From contig NZ_VUOB01000063.1 in the NCBI RefSeq assembly GCF_008386585.1, forward strand, positions 62,001 to 126,000: DNA of 64,000 nt. Reading direction: 5' to 3'. The stretch comes from Solihabitans fulvus (GTDB lineage: Bacteria; Actinomycetota; Actinomycetes; Mycobacteriales; Pseudonocardiaceae). The position numbers and the translations under genes were made by a program. The notes beneath the pieces are model-generated. The model saw only the letters and a program-made list of their open reading frames with translations, searched no databases and was not told the origin of the DNA. Numbering within the stretch: position 1 is the stretch's first letter; each line of letters begins with the position of its first letter. Positions 42,942-57,272 of this stretch are shown here, piece after piece.

Positions 42942-43588
42942 CGGCGTTGGTGCGGTACCTGCTGGCGGACCTCGTCCGGTCCCAGCGCTACCTCCCGGTG
43001 GTGATCGCGTTCCTCGCCGTGCTCGGCGTCCTCTACAGCGGCGATCCCGGCGATCCGGTGTCCGCCTACGCCGGTTCCTGCGTGATGGTCTACCCGATCG
43101 CGGCCTGGTTCGCCGTCGTGGTGGCCACCGCGGAGGACCCGGTGCAGCGCACGGTCACCGCGGTCACCGCGGGCGGCTGGGGCCGCCTCCAGGTCGGGGT
43201 CGCTGGCCTGGCCACGCTCGGCGCCGTCACGCTGTCCGTGCTCGGCGCGGTGGCGCCGGTCCTGATCAGCGGGCACCCCTACGGCCCGGTCGAGGTCGCG
43301 ATCGGGCTCGGCGCGCACCTGTCCTGCTCGTTCACCGGCACGGCCGTCGGCCTGCTGGTGTCCCGGCCGGTGATCAACAGGATCGGCTGGACGGCCGTCG
43401 CCGCCATGGGCATCGTGGTGATCACCTTCCCGCTCAAGCGGATGCCGCCGGTCGGCGCGGTGCTCGGCCTGCTGTCGGACCGGGACGTCGGCCATGCCCT
43501 CCCGGTGCTCGCCGGCTCCGGTGCACTGGCGGCCGTCCTGCTCGTGGTGGCCACCGCCGTCTCCCGTTTCGCGGCCCGCCGTTCCTGA
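42938..43588 (+). CDS. ABC transporter permease subunit (small, six-helix)
   Basis: The 216-residue membrane protein has about six hydrophobic segments. It starts as GTG at 42938, overlapping the upstream stop codon (GTGA). The sequence is unremarkable for ABC-2-type permeases (VRYLLADLVRSQRYLPVVIAF near the start, RPVINRIGWTAVAAMG late). Its pairing with the ATPase is the main reason for the call. The protein is short for a permease, so it may act as a dimer. Substrate unknown. Confidence 0.75.
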   Translation: MTALVRYLLADLVRSQRYLPVVIAFLAVLGVLYSGDPGDPVSAYAGSCVMVYPIAAWFAVVVATAEDPVQRTVTAVTAGGWGRLQVGVAGLATLGAVTLSVLGAVAPVLISGHPYGPVEVAIGLGAHLSCSFTGTAVGLLVSRPVINRIGWTAVAAMGIVVITFPLKRMPPVGAVLGLLSDRDVGHALPVLAGSGALAAVLLVVATAVSRFAARRS

Positions 43589-43611
43589 CAAAGAGGGAGG
43601 CGCGCGACGCA

Positions 43612-44955
43612 CTAGGGACGCGTCGCGCGCAGCAGATCGGGAAACGCCGCCAGGTACCCGGCCAGGGCGCGCGTGCCCGCCGCGACCGAGTCCACCAGCG
43701 GATGCCCGGCGACCGCCCGCAGGGCCAGCGCGCGGCTGCCGGTCAGGGCCGCCGCGATCGCGTCCCGCTCCGCCGCCTTCACGGCGCCCATCAGCGCTGC
43801 GCAGTGCGGGTCGACCGGGGCCGCAGCCACCGGGTGCGCGCCGTTCGCGTCGACCAGGCACGGCACCTCGACCACGGCGTCGGTGTCCAGCCCGGCCAGG
43901 CCCTGCCGGTTGCGCACGTTCAGGATCATCCGTGCGCCCCGGTTGCCGACGATGGCGTGCATGAGCCGCAGCGCGACCTCCTCGTAGCCGCCGCCGCTGA
44001 CGTCGCAGGACTGCCGTTCACCGGTCCCGGTCACGGCCCGCGCCTCGGCCAGGTAGCTGGCCTCCCGTGCCGCCCTGGTCCGCTGCCACGTGGCCAGCGC
44101 GGACGACGGCTTCGCCGCCACCGCGCGGTAGAACTCCTCCTGCTGGTCGCGCAGGTACTCACCCCGCGTCGCGGGCTGCGTCCCGATCTGTGCCACGGTC
44201 TCCCTGGTGGCGTAGTAGTAGTGCAGGTACTCGTTGGGTACGGCGCCAAGCGCCCGCAGCCACTCCGGCGCGAACAGCCGCCCCTCCTCGAACGACCCGA
44301 GCGCCGCGTCGTCGGCCAGCAGCTCGGGCAGCCGGTCGCGGCCGTCGGCGAGCACGGCCCGCAGCCAGCCGAGGTGGTTGAGCCCGACGTAGTCGAACCA
44401 CGCGCGGTCCGCGTCGAGGCCGAGCGTCGCGGCGACCCGGCGGCACAGGCCGACGGGGGAGTCGCAGATGCCGATCACCCGGTCGCCGAGCACCGAGGAC
44501 ATCGCCTCGGTCACCGCGCCTGCCGGGTTGGTGAAGTTGATCAGCCACGCGTCCGGCGCGCGCCGCGCCACCCGGTGCGCCAGGTCGACGGCGACGGGCA
44601 CGGTCCGCAGCGTGTAGGCGATCCCGCCGACGCCGACGGTCTCCTGCCCGAGCAGTCCCTCGGCCAGCGCGACCCGCTCGTCCACGGTCCTGCCGGCCAG
44701 CCCGCCGACCCTGATCGCGGAGAACACCACGTCCGCGCCGTCCAGCGCGGTGTCCAGATCGGTGCTGACCCGCAGCCTCGGCCGCCACGCCGCGTCCCTG
44801 GCCTGCTGGTCGAGGACCGCCTCGATCGCGGCCAGCCGCGCGGTGTCCACGTCGTGCAGCACGAGTTCGTCGACCAACCGGTCGGGGTCGGCCAGCAGGC
44901 TCCCGTGCACCAGGGGCACCCGGAATCCGCCTCCGCCAAGCAGCACCAGTTTCAC
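43612..44955 (-). CDS. GH4 family 6-phospho-beta-glucosidase
   Basis: The 447-residue NAD- and Mn-dependent glycosidase belongs to GH4. Seen motifs: KLVLLGGGGFRVPLVHGSLL (dinucleotide binding), DVVFSAIRVGGLAGRTVDE, NFTNPAGAVTEAMSSVLG, the metal-ligand Cys in GICDSPVGLCRR, and the His of YVGLNHLGWLRA. The start is GTG at 44955. It hydrolyses 6-phospho-glycosides, so it needs a phosphorylated input from a PTS or kinase. The divergent PfkB kinase at 45023 is the only such gene here. No PTS permease is visible. Confidence 0.9.
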   Translation of the reverse strand: MKLVLLGGGGFRVPLVHGSLLADPDRLVDELVLHDVDTARLAAIEAVLDQQARDAAWRPRLRVSTDLDTALDGADVVFSAIRVGGLAGRTVDERVALAEGLLGQETVGVGGIAYTLRTVPVAVDLAHRVARRAPDAWLINFTNPAGAVTEAMSSVLGDRVIGICDSPVGLCRRVAATLGLDADRAWFDYVGLNHLGWLRAVLADGRDRLPELLADDAALGSFEEGRLFAPEWLRALGAVPNEYLHYYYATRETVAQIGTQPATRGEYLRDQQEEFYRAVAAKPSSALATWQRTRAAREASYLAEARAVTGTGERQSCDVSGGGYEEVALRLMHAIVGNRGARMILNVRNRQGLAGLDTDAVVEVPCLVDANGAHPVAAAPVDPHCAALMGAVKAAERDAIAAALTGSRALALRAVAGHPLVDSVAAGTRALAGYLAAFPDLLRATRP

Positions 44956-45022
44956 GGAACAAAACCGTACTGCCAGGTGGATCCATCCCGCCGATCTTGG
45001 TCGAAGGTGACATCGTTATCCG

Positions 45023-46078
45023 ATGACGAGTGGTCAGGCGGCCGAGCCGGCCGAGGCGGAGATCTTCGACGTGCTGCTGTCCGGCACGGTCTTCCTGGAC
45101 ATCATCTTCACCGGGTTGCCCCATCCGCCGGCCGCGGGCACCGAGGTGTGGGCCGAGGGGCTCGGCTCCTGCCCCGGCGGCATCGCCAACCTCGCCGTCG
45201 CGCTGCGCAGGCTGCAACTGCGCACCGCGCTGGCCGCCGCGTTCGGCGAGGACGCCTACGGCGACTTCTGCTGGGACGTGCTGGCCGACCAGGAGGGCGT
45301 CGACCTGTCCTACTGCCGCCGGTTCTACGGCTGGCACTCGCCGGTCACCGTCTCGATGGCGATGAACCGGGACCGCAGCATGGTCACGCACGGCCACCGC
45401 GCCCCGGTCACCGCGGACGAGCTGCTGGTGTCGCCGCCGCGCACCAGGGCGTGCTTCGTGCACGTGCAGCCCGAGGACGAGCAGTGGGTGTGCACCGCGA
45501 AGCAACAGGGCGCGCTGCTGTTCGCCGACATCGGCTGGGACCACACCGGGGTGTGGGAGCCCGCGCTGCTGCGCAGGCTGGCCGGCTTCGACGTGTTCCT
45601 GCCCAACGCCGTCGAGGCGATGCACTACAGCAGGACGGACACGCCGGAGGCCGCCGCGAGGGCGCTGGCCGAGCACGTGCCGGTGGTCGTGGTGACCAGG
45701 GCGGGCTGCGGCGCGGTCGCCGTCGACTCGGCCACCGGCGAGGTGGTCGACGTGCCCGGCCTGAACATCGCCTCGCTCGACCCGACCGGCGCCGGCGATG
45801 TGTTCGGCGCCGGCTTCGTGATGGGCACGCTGGCCGGCTGGCCCCTCGAACACCGCGTGCGCTTCGCGAACCTGTGCGCGGCGCTGTCCGTGCAGCACTT
45901 CGGCGGCTCGCTGTCCGCGCCGGGCTGGGGCGACATCGCCGCGTGGTGGCGGACGATGGCCCGCCGGGCCGACGGCGACCTGCGCGGCTACGGCTTCCTC
46001 GACGACCTGCTGCCTGGCCACGCCGGCGTGGCGGTGCGCAGGGCGAGCGCCACGATCGGCTTGCGTCGCATGGCGTGA
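45023..46078 (+). CDS. PfkB family carbohydrate kinase
   Basis: The 351-residue ribokinase-type sugar kinase has SCPGGIANLAVALRRLQLRTAL (substrate binding), FVHVQPEDEQW in the middle, and the anion-hole motif LDPTGAGDVFGAGFVMGTLAGWPL with catalytic Asp. The N-terminal extension of about 15 residues (TSGQAAEPAEAEIFDV) is acidic. Its substrate is not evident. Divergent pairing with a GH4 phospho-glycosidase (67 bases between starts) suggests a shared sugar or glycoside pathway. ATG at 45023. Confidence 0.86.
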   Translation: MTSGQAAEPAEAEIFDVLLSGTVFLDIIFTGLPHPPAAGTEVWAEGLGSCPGGIANLAVALRRLQLRTALAAAFGEDAYGDFCWDVLADQEGVDLSYCRRFYGWHSPVTVSMAMNRDRSMVTHGHRAPVTADELLVSPPRTRACFVHVQPEDEQWVCTAKQQGALLFADIGWDHTGVWEPALLRRLAGFDVFLPNAVEAMHYSRTDTPEAAARALAEHVPVVVVTRAGCGAVAVDSATGEVVDVPGLNIASLDPTGAGDVFGAGFVMGTLAGWPLEHRVRFANLCAALSVQHFGGSLSAPGWGDIAAWWRTMARRADGDLRGYGFLDDLLPGHAGVAVRRASATIGLRRMA

Positions 46079-46310
46079 TGGTCCGTGATGGCGCACTGTG
46101 AACGGTGGTAGTGGGGCGTGTCACGTGCCGGGCTCCGGGGAGGCTTCACCTGGTCGATGCAGGGGGCGGAGTAAGTTCGGGAACGACCTTCGGGGGACCG
46201 GATGTCGTTTCCGCTCGGTTCGCGAGCAACCTGACGACGGTCCCGAGCGCCTTATCTGGTGTCGTGCTCGGAGGCAGCGCGCACATCCCTACCTGAAGGA
46301 GTTGCGATCC

Positions 46311-48464
46311 GTGGTGGCCAGGCGGTCAGCGGGGCTGGTCAAGCTCATTGGACTCTGTCTCACGGCGGGCGTGCTAGTCGCCGCCGTGCTGTTTCCCGTC
46401 GTCGGGAGCATCGGCCTGGTGTCGAACCGGGCCGCCGACACGGTGGACCAGACGTCCGGCGATCTAGCCAAGGGTGAGTTGCCGCTGGTCACGACCGTTC
46501 AGGACAAGGACGGCAACGCGATCGCCTACCTGTTCAACCAGTATCGGATACCGACGCCCTCGGACCAGATCGCCAAGTCCATGAAGGCCGCGATCGTGGC
46601 CATCGAGGACCGGCGGTTCTACGAGCACAACGGCGTCGACTGGCAGGGCATCCTGCGCGCGGCGGCCAAGGCGGGCTCCGGCGGGGACACTCAGGGTGCG
46701 TCCACGCTCGACCAGCAGTACGTCAAGAACTACCTGGCGTTCGTGCTCGGCAAGGGCGACAAGGACGCCTACGAGAAGGCCACCGAGCAGACCGTGGCCC
46801 GCAAGCTCAAGGAAGCCCGCATCGCGCTCCAGCTCGAACAGCGGCTCAGGGCCGAGGGCAAGGACGCCAAGGAGGTGATCCTCACCGACTACCTGAACGT
46901 CGTGCCGTACGGCAACCGGACCTTCGGCATCGGCGCGGCGGCCCGCACCTACTTCAACACCACGCCGGACCAGCTCACCGTGCCGCAGGCCGCGCTGCTG
47001 GCCGCGGTCGTCAACGCGCCGAGCACGCTCAACCCAGGCACGGCGCCCGACGACGCCCTCAAGCGCCGCAACATCGTGATCGACCGGATGCGCGACACCG
47101 GGGCGCTCGGCCCGGACAAGGCCGCGGCGGAGAAGGCCGCGACCGAGTACAAGGCCGCGCCGCTCGGCGTGGTGTCGCCGCTGAACACGGTGTCCAACGG
47201 CTGCGTCATCTCCGAGGGCGACGGCCCGGCCAACGGGTTCTTCTGCTCGTACCTGATCGACTATCTCGCCAAGGCTGGCCTGTCCCTCGACCAGCTCAAG
47301 ACCGGCGGCTACACGATCAAGACCACGCTGGACCAGGCCGCGACGAGGGCGGCCAAGCAGGCGGCCGAGCAGCAGGTGCCCAAGACCACCGACGGCATCG
47401 CGAACGTCATGTCGGTCGTGCAACCGGGCCAGGACAGCCACAAGGTGCGCGCGCTGGTGTCCAGCCGGGACTTCGGCAACGACCTCAACGCGGGCCAGAC
47501 CGCGTATCCGTTGCCCAGCGAGGTCACCAAGTTCGGCGCGGGCTCGATCTACAAGGTCTTCACCGCGGCCGCCGCGATGGAGCGGGGCCTCACCGGGATC
47601 GACAAGACGATCAAGACGCCGGGCAACTACTGCTCGACGGTGTTCAAGGACGGCCGCAAGCCCTACTGCGTGAAGAACGCCGGCACCTACGGCGAGGAGA
47701 TGACCCTCACACAGGCGCTGGCCACCTCGCCCAACACCGGCTTCCTCGGGCTGGAGGACCAGATCGGCAGCGTCGCCCCGGTGGTCGACATGGCCTACAA
47801 GCTCGGCATGCGCGAGACGATGCAGGGCGTCAACGACGATGGCGACCCGCTCAAGGCCGACAAGTCCAACGGCCCGTCTCTCGGCGACGCCACCAAGAAC
47901 GAGAACCGGGGGTCGTTCACCCTCGGCGCCGGCGCGACGAGCGTCCTGGAGCTGGCCAACGTGTCGGCCACGCTGATGAGCGGCGGCAAGTGGTGCCCGC
48001 CGACGCCGGTTGAGCAGGTGCTTGACCGCAACGGCCAGCCGGTGCAGCTCAAGGAGCCTGCCTGCGAACAGGTCGTGCCGAAGGAACTCGCCTACAGCCT
48101 CGTGCAGGGCATGAGCCAGGACGACAAGGGCACCGGCACCTCGGCAGGCGCGGCCCGCAACAGCAGCTGGGACCGGCCGATCCTCGGCAAGACCGGTACC
48201 ACCGAGACGAGCAAGTCGACGGCGTTCATGGGGGCCACCCCGCAGTACGCCGGCGCGGTGATGATTCTCAGCGACAGCCCGAACCCGGAGAACATCTGCG
48301 GTGGCAACGGCCGTCCGCTGTACCTGTGTGGCAACAGCGCCAACGGGATCGGCGGTATCTACGGTGGCACGGCCGCCGCGCCGACCTGGTTCAACGCCAT
48401 GAAGGTCATCCACCAGAACCTGCCGGTCGAGCAGCTTCCGCCTGCGGACCCCAAGTACCGCTAG
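46311..48464 (+). CDS. Class A penicillin-binding protein (transglycosylase/transpeptidase), copy 1
   Basis: A bifunctional peptidoglycan synthase of about 717 residues. One N-terminal membrane helix (AGLVKLIGLCLTAGVLVAAVLFPVVGSIGL) is followed by the glycosyltransferase domain: AIEDRRFYEHNGVDW, QGASTLDQQYVKNY, RKLKEARIALQLE and DYLNVVPYGNRTFGIGAAARTYF. In the transpeptidase domain the nucleophile is in GAGSIYKVFTAA (SxxK), with SPN in LATSPNTGFL and LGKTGTTE. The usual GASTLTQQ reads LDQQ here. The start GTG 46311 follows AAGGAG; a longer frame exists. The next gene is a close paralogue. Confidence 0.9.
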   Translation: MVARRSAGLVKLIGLCLTAGVLVAAVLFPVVGSIGLVSNRAADTVDQTSGDLAKGELPLVTTVQDKDGNAIAYLFNQYRIPTPSDQIAKSMKAAIVAIEDRRFYEHNGVDWQGILRAAAKAGSGGDTQGASTLDQQYVKNYLAFVLGKGDKDAYEKATEQTVARKLKEARIALQLEQRLRAEGKDAKEVILTDYLNVVPYGNRTFGIGAAARTYFNTTPDQLTVPQAALLAAVVNAPSTLNPGTAPDDALKRRNIVIDRMRDTGALGPDKAAAEKAATEYKAAPLGVVSPLNTVSNGCVISEGDGPANGFFCSYLIDYLAKAGLSLDQLKTGGYTIKTTLDQAATRAAKQAAEQQVPKTTDGIANVMSVVQPGQDSHKVRALVSSRDFGNDLNAGQTAYPLPSEVTKFGAGSIYKVFTAAAAMERGLTGIDKTIKTPGNYCSTVFKDGRKPYCVKNAGTYGEEMTLTQALATSPNTGFLGLEDQIGSVAPVVDMAYKLGMRETMQGVNDDGDPLKADKSNGPSLGDATKNENRGSFTLGAGATSVLELANVSATLMSGGKWCPPTPVEQVLDRNGQPVQLKEPACEQVVPKELAYSLVQGMSQDDKGTGTSAGAARNSSWDRPILGKTGTTETSKSTAFMGATPQYAGAVMILSDSPNPENICGGNGRPLYLCGNSANGIGGIYGGTAAAPTWFNAMKVIHQNLPVEQLPPADPKYR

Positions 48465-48479
48465 GGACTTCGTGTTGCA

Positions 48480-48515
48480 CGTGCGCCCCGCAGGCCTCGG
48501 CCGGCGGGGCGCACG
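48480..48515. terminator. Terminator between the tandem PBP genes
   Basis: A perfect 12-bp stem (CGTGCGCCCCGC and its complement) with a 12-base loop starts 15 bases after the first PBP's stop. It implies that the two PBP genes are separately transcribed. Confidence 0.8.
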
Positions 48516-48641
48516 CGTGTCCGTGATGGACTGATAAAACTTTTCTTCCGTTTTGAGGCAACCTTCAACCCCGCTCGCGCGACTTACCTACAGGGGCGGG
48601 TCGTCGCAGGGGCGGCCCGCGGGTGAGGGGGTTGCGCTTCC

Positions 48642-50762
48642 GTGCGTGTGGGACGACGTCCAGTTGCGACGGTCAAGCTGGTCGGTCTGGTTCTTACCGC
48701 GGGGGTGCTGGTCGCCGCGTTGCTCCTGCCGCTGGTCGGCGGGCTCGGGCTGGCCACCAACCGCGCGAGCGACCTGGTCGAGCAGACCTCGGGGGAGCTG
48801 GCCAAGGCCGACCTGCCGCTGATGACGACCGTCCTGGACAACGCGGGCACGCCGATCGCGTACTTCTACGACCAGTACCGGCTTCCCACGCCGTCCGAAC
48901 AGATCAGCAAGGCCATGAAGGTCGCGCTGGTGTCCGTCGAGGACAAGCGGTTCTACGAGCACAACGGCGTCGACCCCAAGGGCATCGGCCGCGCGCTGGT
49001 GAAGGGCAGCTCCGGCGACGGGATGACGCAGGGCGCGTCGACGCTGACCCAGCAGTACATCAAGAACTACCTCGTGTACGCCATCGGCAACGGCGACCGC
49101 GAGTCGTTCAAGAAGGCGACCAAGCAGACGCCCGGCCGCAAGCTCAAGGAGGCCAGGATCGCGCTGGACCTTGAGCAGCGGCTGACCCAGGAGGCCGGCG
49201 GCGACAAGCGGCGGGCCAAGGATCAGATCCTGACCAGCTACCTGAACATCGTGCCGTTCGGGAACTCGATTTTCGGTGTCGGCGCGGCGGCGCGCACCTA
49301 CTTCAACACCACGCCAGACAAGCTGACCGTGCCGCAGGCCGCGCTGCTGGTGGCGCTGGCCAACAAGCCGATCCTGCTCGATCCCGGCGAGTCGCGCGAC
49401 GAGGCCAAGAAGCGCCGCAACACGCTGATCGACACGATGCAGGCCAACGGCGCGTTCGGCGAGGACAAGGCCAAGGCCGAGCAGGACGCCAACCGGTACA
49501 AGGAGAGCGACCTCGGCGTCACCGACAAGGTCACCCGCCCGCAGAGCGGCTGCATCGGCGCTGGCAACCTGCCGGTCGACGGCTACTTCTGTAGCTACCT
49601 GTTCGACTACCTACAGAAGTCCGGGCTGCCCAAGGACAGGATCATGCGCGGCGGCCTGACCATCAAGACCACGCTGGACCGCAGGGCGAACGACGCCGCG
49701 CACCAGGCCGCCGCGCGGCAGGCGCCCCCGGATACCGCGGAGGGCATCGCCAACGCCATGGCCGTCGTGCAGCCGGGCGGCGAGCGGCACAAGGTGATCG
49801 CGTTGGCCGCGAACAAGGAGTTCGGCAACGAGGCGGGGCAGAGCGCCTGGGAGCTGCCCAGCATGGTGACCAACTTCGGCGCCGGCTCTATCTACAAGGT
49901 CTTCACGTCGGCGGCGGCCCTCGAACAGCACGCGTCGGGCATCCTCCAGCAGCTGGACAACCCGCAGGAGCACGTGTCGTCGGTGTTCAAGAACGGCACC
50001 AGGCCCTACAAGGTGACGAACTTCGGCCACTACCCCGACAAGATGACCATGCAGGACGCGCTGGCCCAGTCGCCCAACACCGCGTTCATCAAGCTGGAGG
50101 AGAAGGTCGGCGTGCGGGCGGCGGTGGACATGGCCGCCAAGCTGGGCATGCGGGAGACCACCCAGTACAAGGCACCCGGCCAGGACACCCCGCTCGGCGA
50201 GCGGTTCAAGCGGGACAACAGCGGATCGTTCACGCTCGGCCCCGACGCCACGAGCGTCCTGGAACTGGCCAACGTGGCCGCCACCCTGATGAGCGGCGGG
50301 AAGTGGTGCCCGCCGACGCCGGTCGTGCAGGTGCTCGACCGCGACAACCGGCCGGTGCAGCTCAACGAGCCGGCCTGCGAGCAGGTCGTGCCGACCGAGC
50401 TGGCCAACACCCTCGTGCAGGGCATGAGCAAGGACGACAAGCCGGGCGGCACCTCGTCCGGCGCGGCGGGAGCGGCCGGCTGGGACCGGCCGATCCTCGG
50501 CAAGACCGGCACCACGGAGACCAGCCAGTCGGTGGCGTTCATGGCGGCGACCCCGCAGTACGCGGGCGCGGTGATGACCTTCAGCGACGGCGGCAACCCG
50601 CAGACCATCTGCCCTGGGCCGCTGCGGCTGTGCGGGAACCGCAGCCAGGGCGGCGTGACCGGTGGCCACGTGGCCGCGCCGACCTGGTTCGACGCCATGA
50701 AGGTGATCCACCAGGGCCTGCCGGTCCAGCAGCTGCCCCCGGCCGATCCCCGGTACTCCTAG
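48642..50762 (+). CDS. Class A penicillin-binding protein, copy 2 (tandem paralogue)
   Basis: The 706-residue paralogue is highly similar to the previous gene in order and motifs. It has TM segment KLVGLVLTAGVLVAALLLPLVGGLGL, SVEDKRFYEHNGVDPKG, the canonical GASTLTQQYIKNY, RKLKEARIALDLEQRL, then GAGSIYKVFTSAAALE (SxxK), SPN and LGKTGTTE. Both copies share the C-terminal segment LMSGGKWCPPTPV and the ending PPADPxYx. The start is GTG at 48642. The pair probably arose by tandem duplication; separate terminators suggest distinct regulation. No PASTA domains are present. Confidence 0.9.
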   Translation: MRVGRRPVATVKLVGLVLTAGVLVAALLLPLVGGLGLATNRASDLVEQTSGELAKADLPLMTTVLDNAGTPIAYFYDQYRLPTPSEQISKAMKVALVSVEDKRFYEHNGVDPKGIGRALVKGSSGDGMTQGASTLTQQYIKNYLVYAIGNGDRESFKKATKQTPGRKLKEARIALDLEQRLTQEAGGDKRRAKDQILTSYLNIVPFGNSIFGVGAAARTYFNTTPDKLTVPQAALLVALANKPILLDPGESRDEAKKRRNTLIDTMQANGAFGEDKAKAEQDANRYKESDLGVTDKVTRPQSGCIGAGNLPVDGYFCSYLFDYLQKSGLPKDRIMRGGLTIKTTLDRRANDAAHQAAARQAPPDTAEGIANAMAVVQPGGERHKVIALAANKEFGNEAGQSAWELPSMVTNFGAGSIYKVFTSAAALEQHASGILQQLDNPQEHVSSVFKNGTRPYKVTNFGHYPDKMTMQDALAQSPNTAFIKLEEKVGVRAAVDMAAKLGMRETTQYKAPGQDTPLGERFKRDNSGSFTLGPDATSVLELANVAATLMSGGKWCPPTPVVQVLDRDNRPVQLNEPACEQVVPTELANTLVQGMSKDDKPGGTSSGAAGAAGWDRPILGKTGTTETSQSVAFMAATPQYAGAVMTFSDGGNPQTICPGPLRLCGNRSQGGVTGGHVAAPTWFDAMKVIHQGLPVQQLPPADPRYS

Positions 50763-50819
50763 GAGTCGGCCGGGGTCAAGGAGCGCCCTGGTCGCGTCGG
50801 AGTCGCCCATCTGGGCGGC

Positions 50820-51190
50820 GTGACCCCGGCCGAGGACCTCTCGGTCGCCGGGCTGAGTCTCGACGGGAAGTCCTACCCGACTCCGGAGGCCCTACGAAAG
50901 AGCGCCAGCGCCGCCGTCGCGAAGGCCGGCGCGGACCACGCGAACCGGGACTACGCCAACGGCGAGTACCCGCTGGAGGACGTGGCCGAGGTCGCGGTGT
51001 GCGCGGCAGGCCTCGACAACGGCCAGAAGAAGCTGCTGCACGGGTTCCTCGCGTACGCCACCAGTGTCGCGGGCCAGGTGGAGCTCGATCGGAGCAGGCT
51101 CGGGCTGCTGCCGCCCGAACTGCTTGCCACAGTTCAGGAACTGCTCGCCGACCACCAGTGGTCGGCCTGGCCGGACCGCTGGTCCGCTGG
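50820..51190 (+). CDS. Hypothetical coding region with an unclear 3' end
   Basis: From the GTG at 50820 the codon pattern is clearly coding for about 120 residues. It reads MTPAEDLSVAGLSLDGKSYPTPEALRKS, then VAEVAVCAAGLDNGQKKLLHGFL and RSRLGLLPPELLATVQELLADH. Helices dominate and no family is recognised. The frame has no stop until 51587, running through a terminator-like hairpin and the next gene's start, with a Pro/Arg-rich tail that is not protein-like. So either the true stop was lost by a frameshift near 51150-51190, or the gene is a fragment. The end given is the last position with coding character. Confidence 0.4.
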
Positions 51191-51201
51191 TTCGCGCGCG
51201 C

Positions 51202-51236
51202 CGATCGCCCCGCCGGAGACCCCGGCGGGGCGATCG
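51202..51236. terminator. Perfect 15-bp hairpin upstream of the carboxylase gene
   Basis: CGATCGCCCCGCCGG pairs fully with its complement around AGACC. It probably ends the transcript of the hypothetical gene and isolates the carboxylase gene. Confidence 0.8.
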
Positions 51237-51552
51237 CGCGTCCGGCCCCCAGCGAGCCGCCGCCGGCACCCCGGCGCGGCGACGCGCCCGCGCCCCGCAA
51301 CGGCACCGCCATCCGGGTATCGCGCATGTCACACCGCAACCGCCGCCCGTCACGTCCCGGTGATCGCGCCGGGATATGCTGGTCAGCCGCTGGTGGTTGG
51401 GTGCTTTTGGTCCCTGTCTACAAACTGGGGCCATCTGACATGCACTGCTTTCGACATTCCCCTACCAGCCGGTAGACGGAAGTCTGGACCCCGCAGAGGA
51501 GCCGGGGAGAGGGCTCCTCCTTGTGTGTCGGCTACAAGAAAGGCTCGCTTCG
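51237..51552. other. Leader/promoter region of the carboxylase gene
   Basis: This stretch has no convincing gene of its own. It contains an AT-richer segment around 51400-51470 and a second hairpin (GGAGCC/GGCTCC, about 51499-51516) just upstream of the start. The promoter is not resolved. The hairpin close to the ribosome site could affect translation. Confidence 0.4.
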
Positions 51553-57021
<5,469 letters not shown>

Positions 57022-57030
57022 CGAGCGCGT

Positions 57031-57068
57031 GGCGTGCTCCGGCCGGTTGCCGCCGGCCGGGGCACGCC
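57031..57068. terminator. Terminator after the carboxylase gene
   Basis: A 16-bp stem (GGCGTGCTCCGGCCGG and its complement, with one G-T pair) and a six-base loop, ten bases after the stop codon. Confidence 0.8.
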
Positions 57069-57200
57069 GCGATCGCGGGTCTAGCCGGCCGCGTCCGGCG
57101 GTCGATCGCTCGAACGGCGCAAACATTGGTGACTGAGTGTGTCGATCAGTGGCATCTGTCACCGAATCGCCCAGTTTGATCACTCAGAGTTGTCGATTTC

Positions 57201-57246
57201 GATTACCTCGGGTTACGTTCCCCGCCGCACATTACGACTCGGTCAC
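57201..57246. promoter_or_regulatory. Two pairs of TTAC/TCAC direct repeats upstream of the M23 peptidase
   Basis: GATTAC (57201-57206), GGTTAC (57211-57216), CATTAC (57230-57235) and GGTCAC (57241-57246) are arranged as two pairs with about 10-11 bp periodicity. That is typical of OmpR/PhoB-type response-regulator sites. MtrA is a candidate because it controls peptidoglycan hydrolases in actinobacteria, but the exact consensus was not checked. Confidence 0.4.
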
Positions 57247-57272
57247 GGGTCGGAAAAGCGGAGAGGAACACC

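Noticed and set aside
57143..57272. Cyclic-di-AMP (ydaO) riboswitch before the M23 peptidase
   Set aside because: The leader is short and the conserved ydaO core sequences were not found. Direct repeats are a better explanation.
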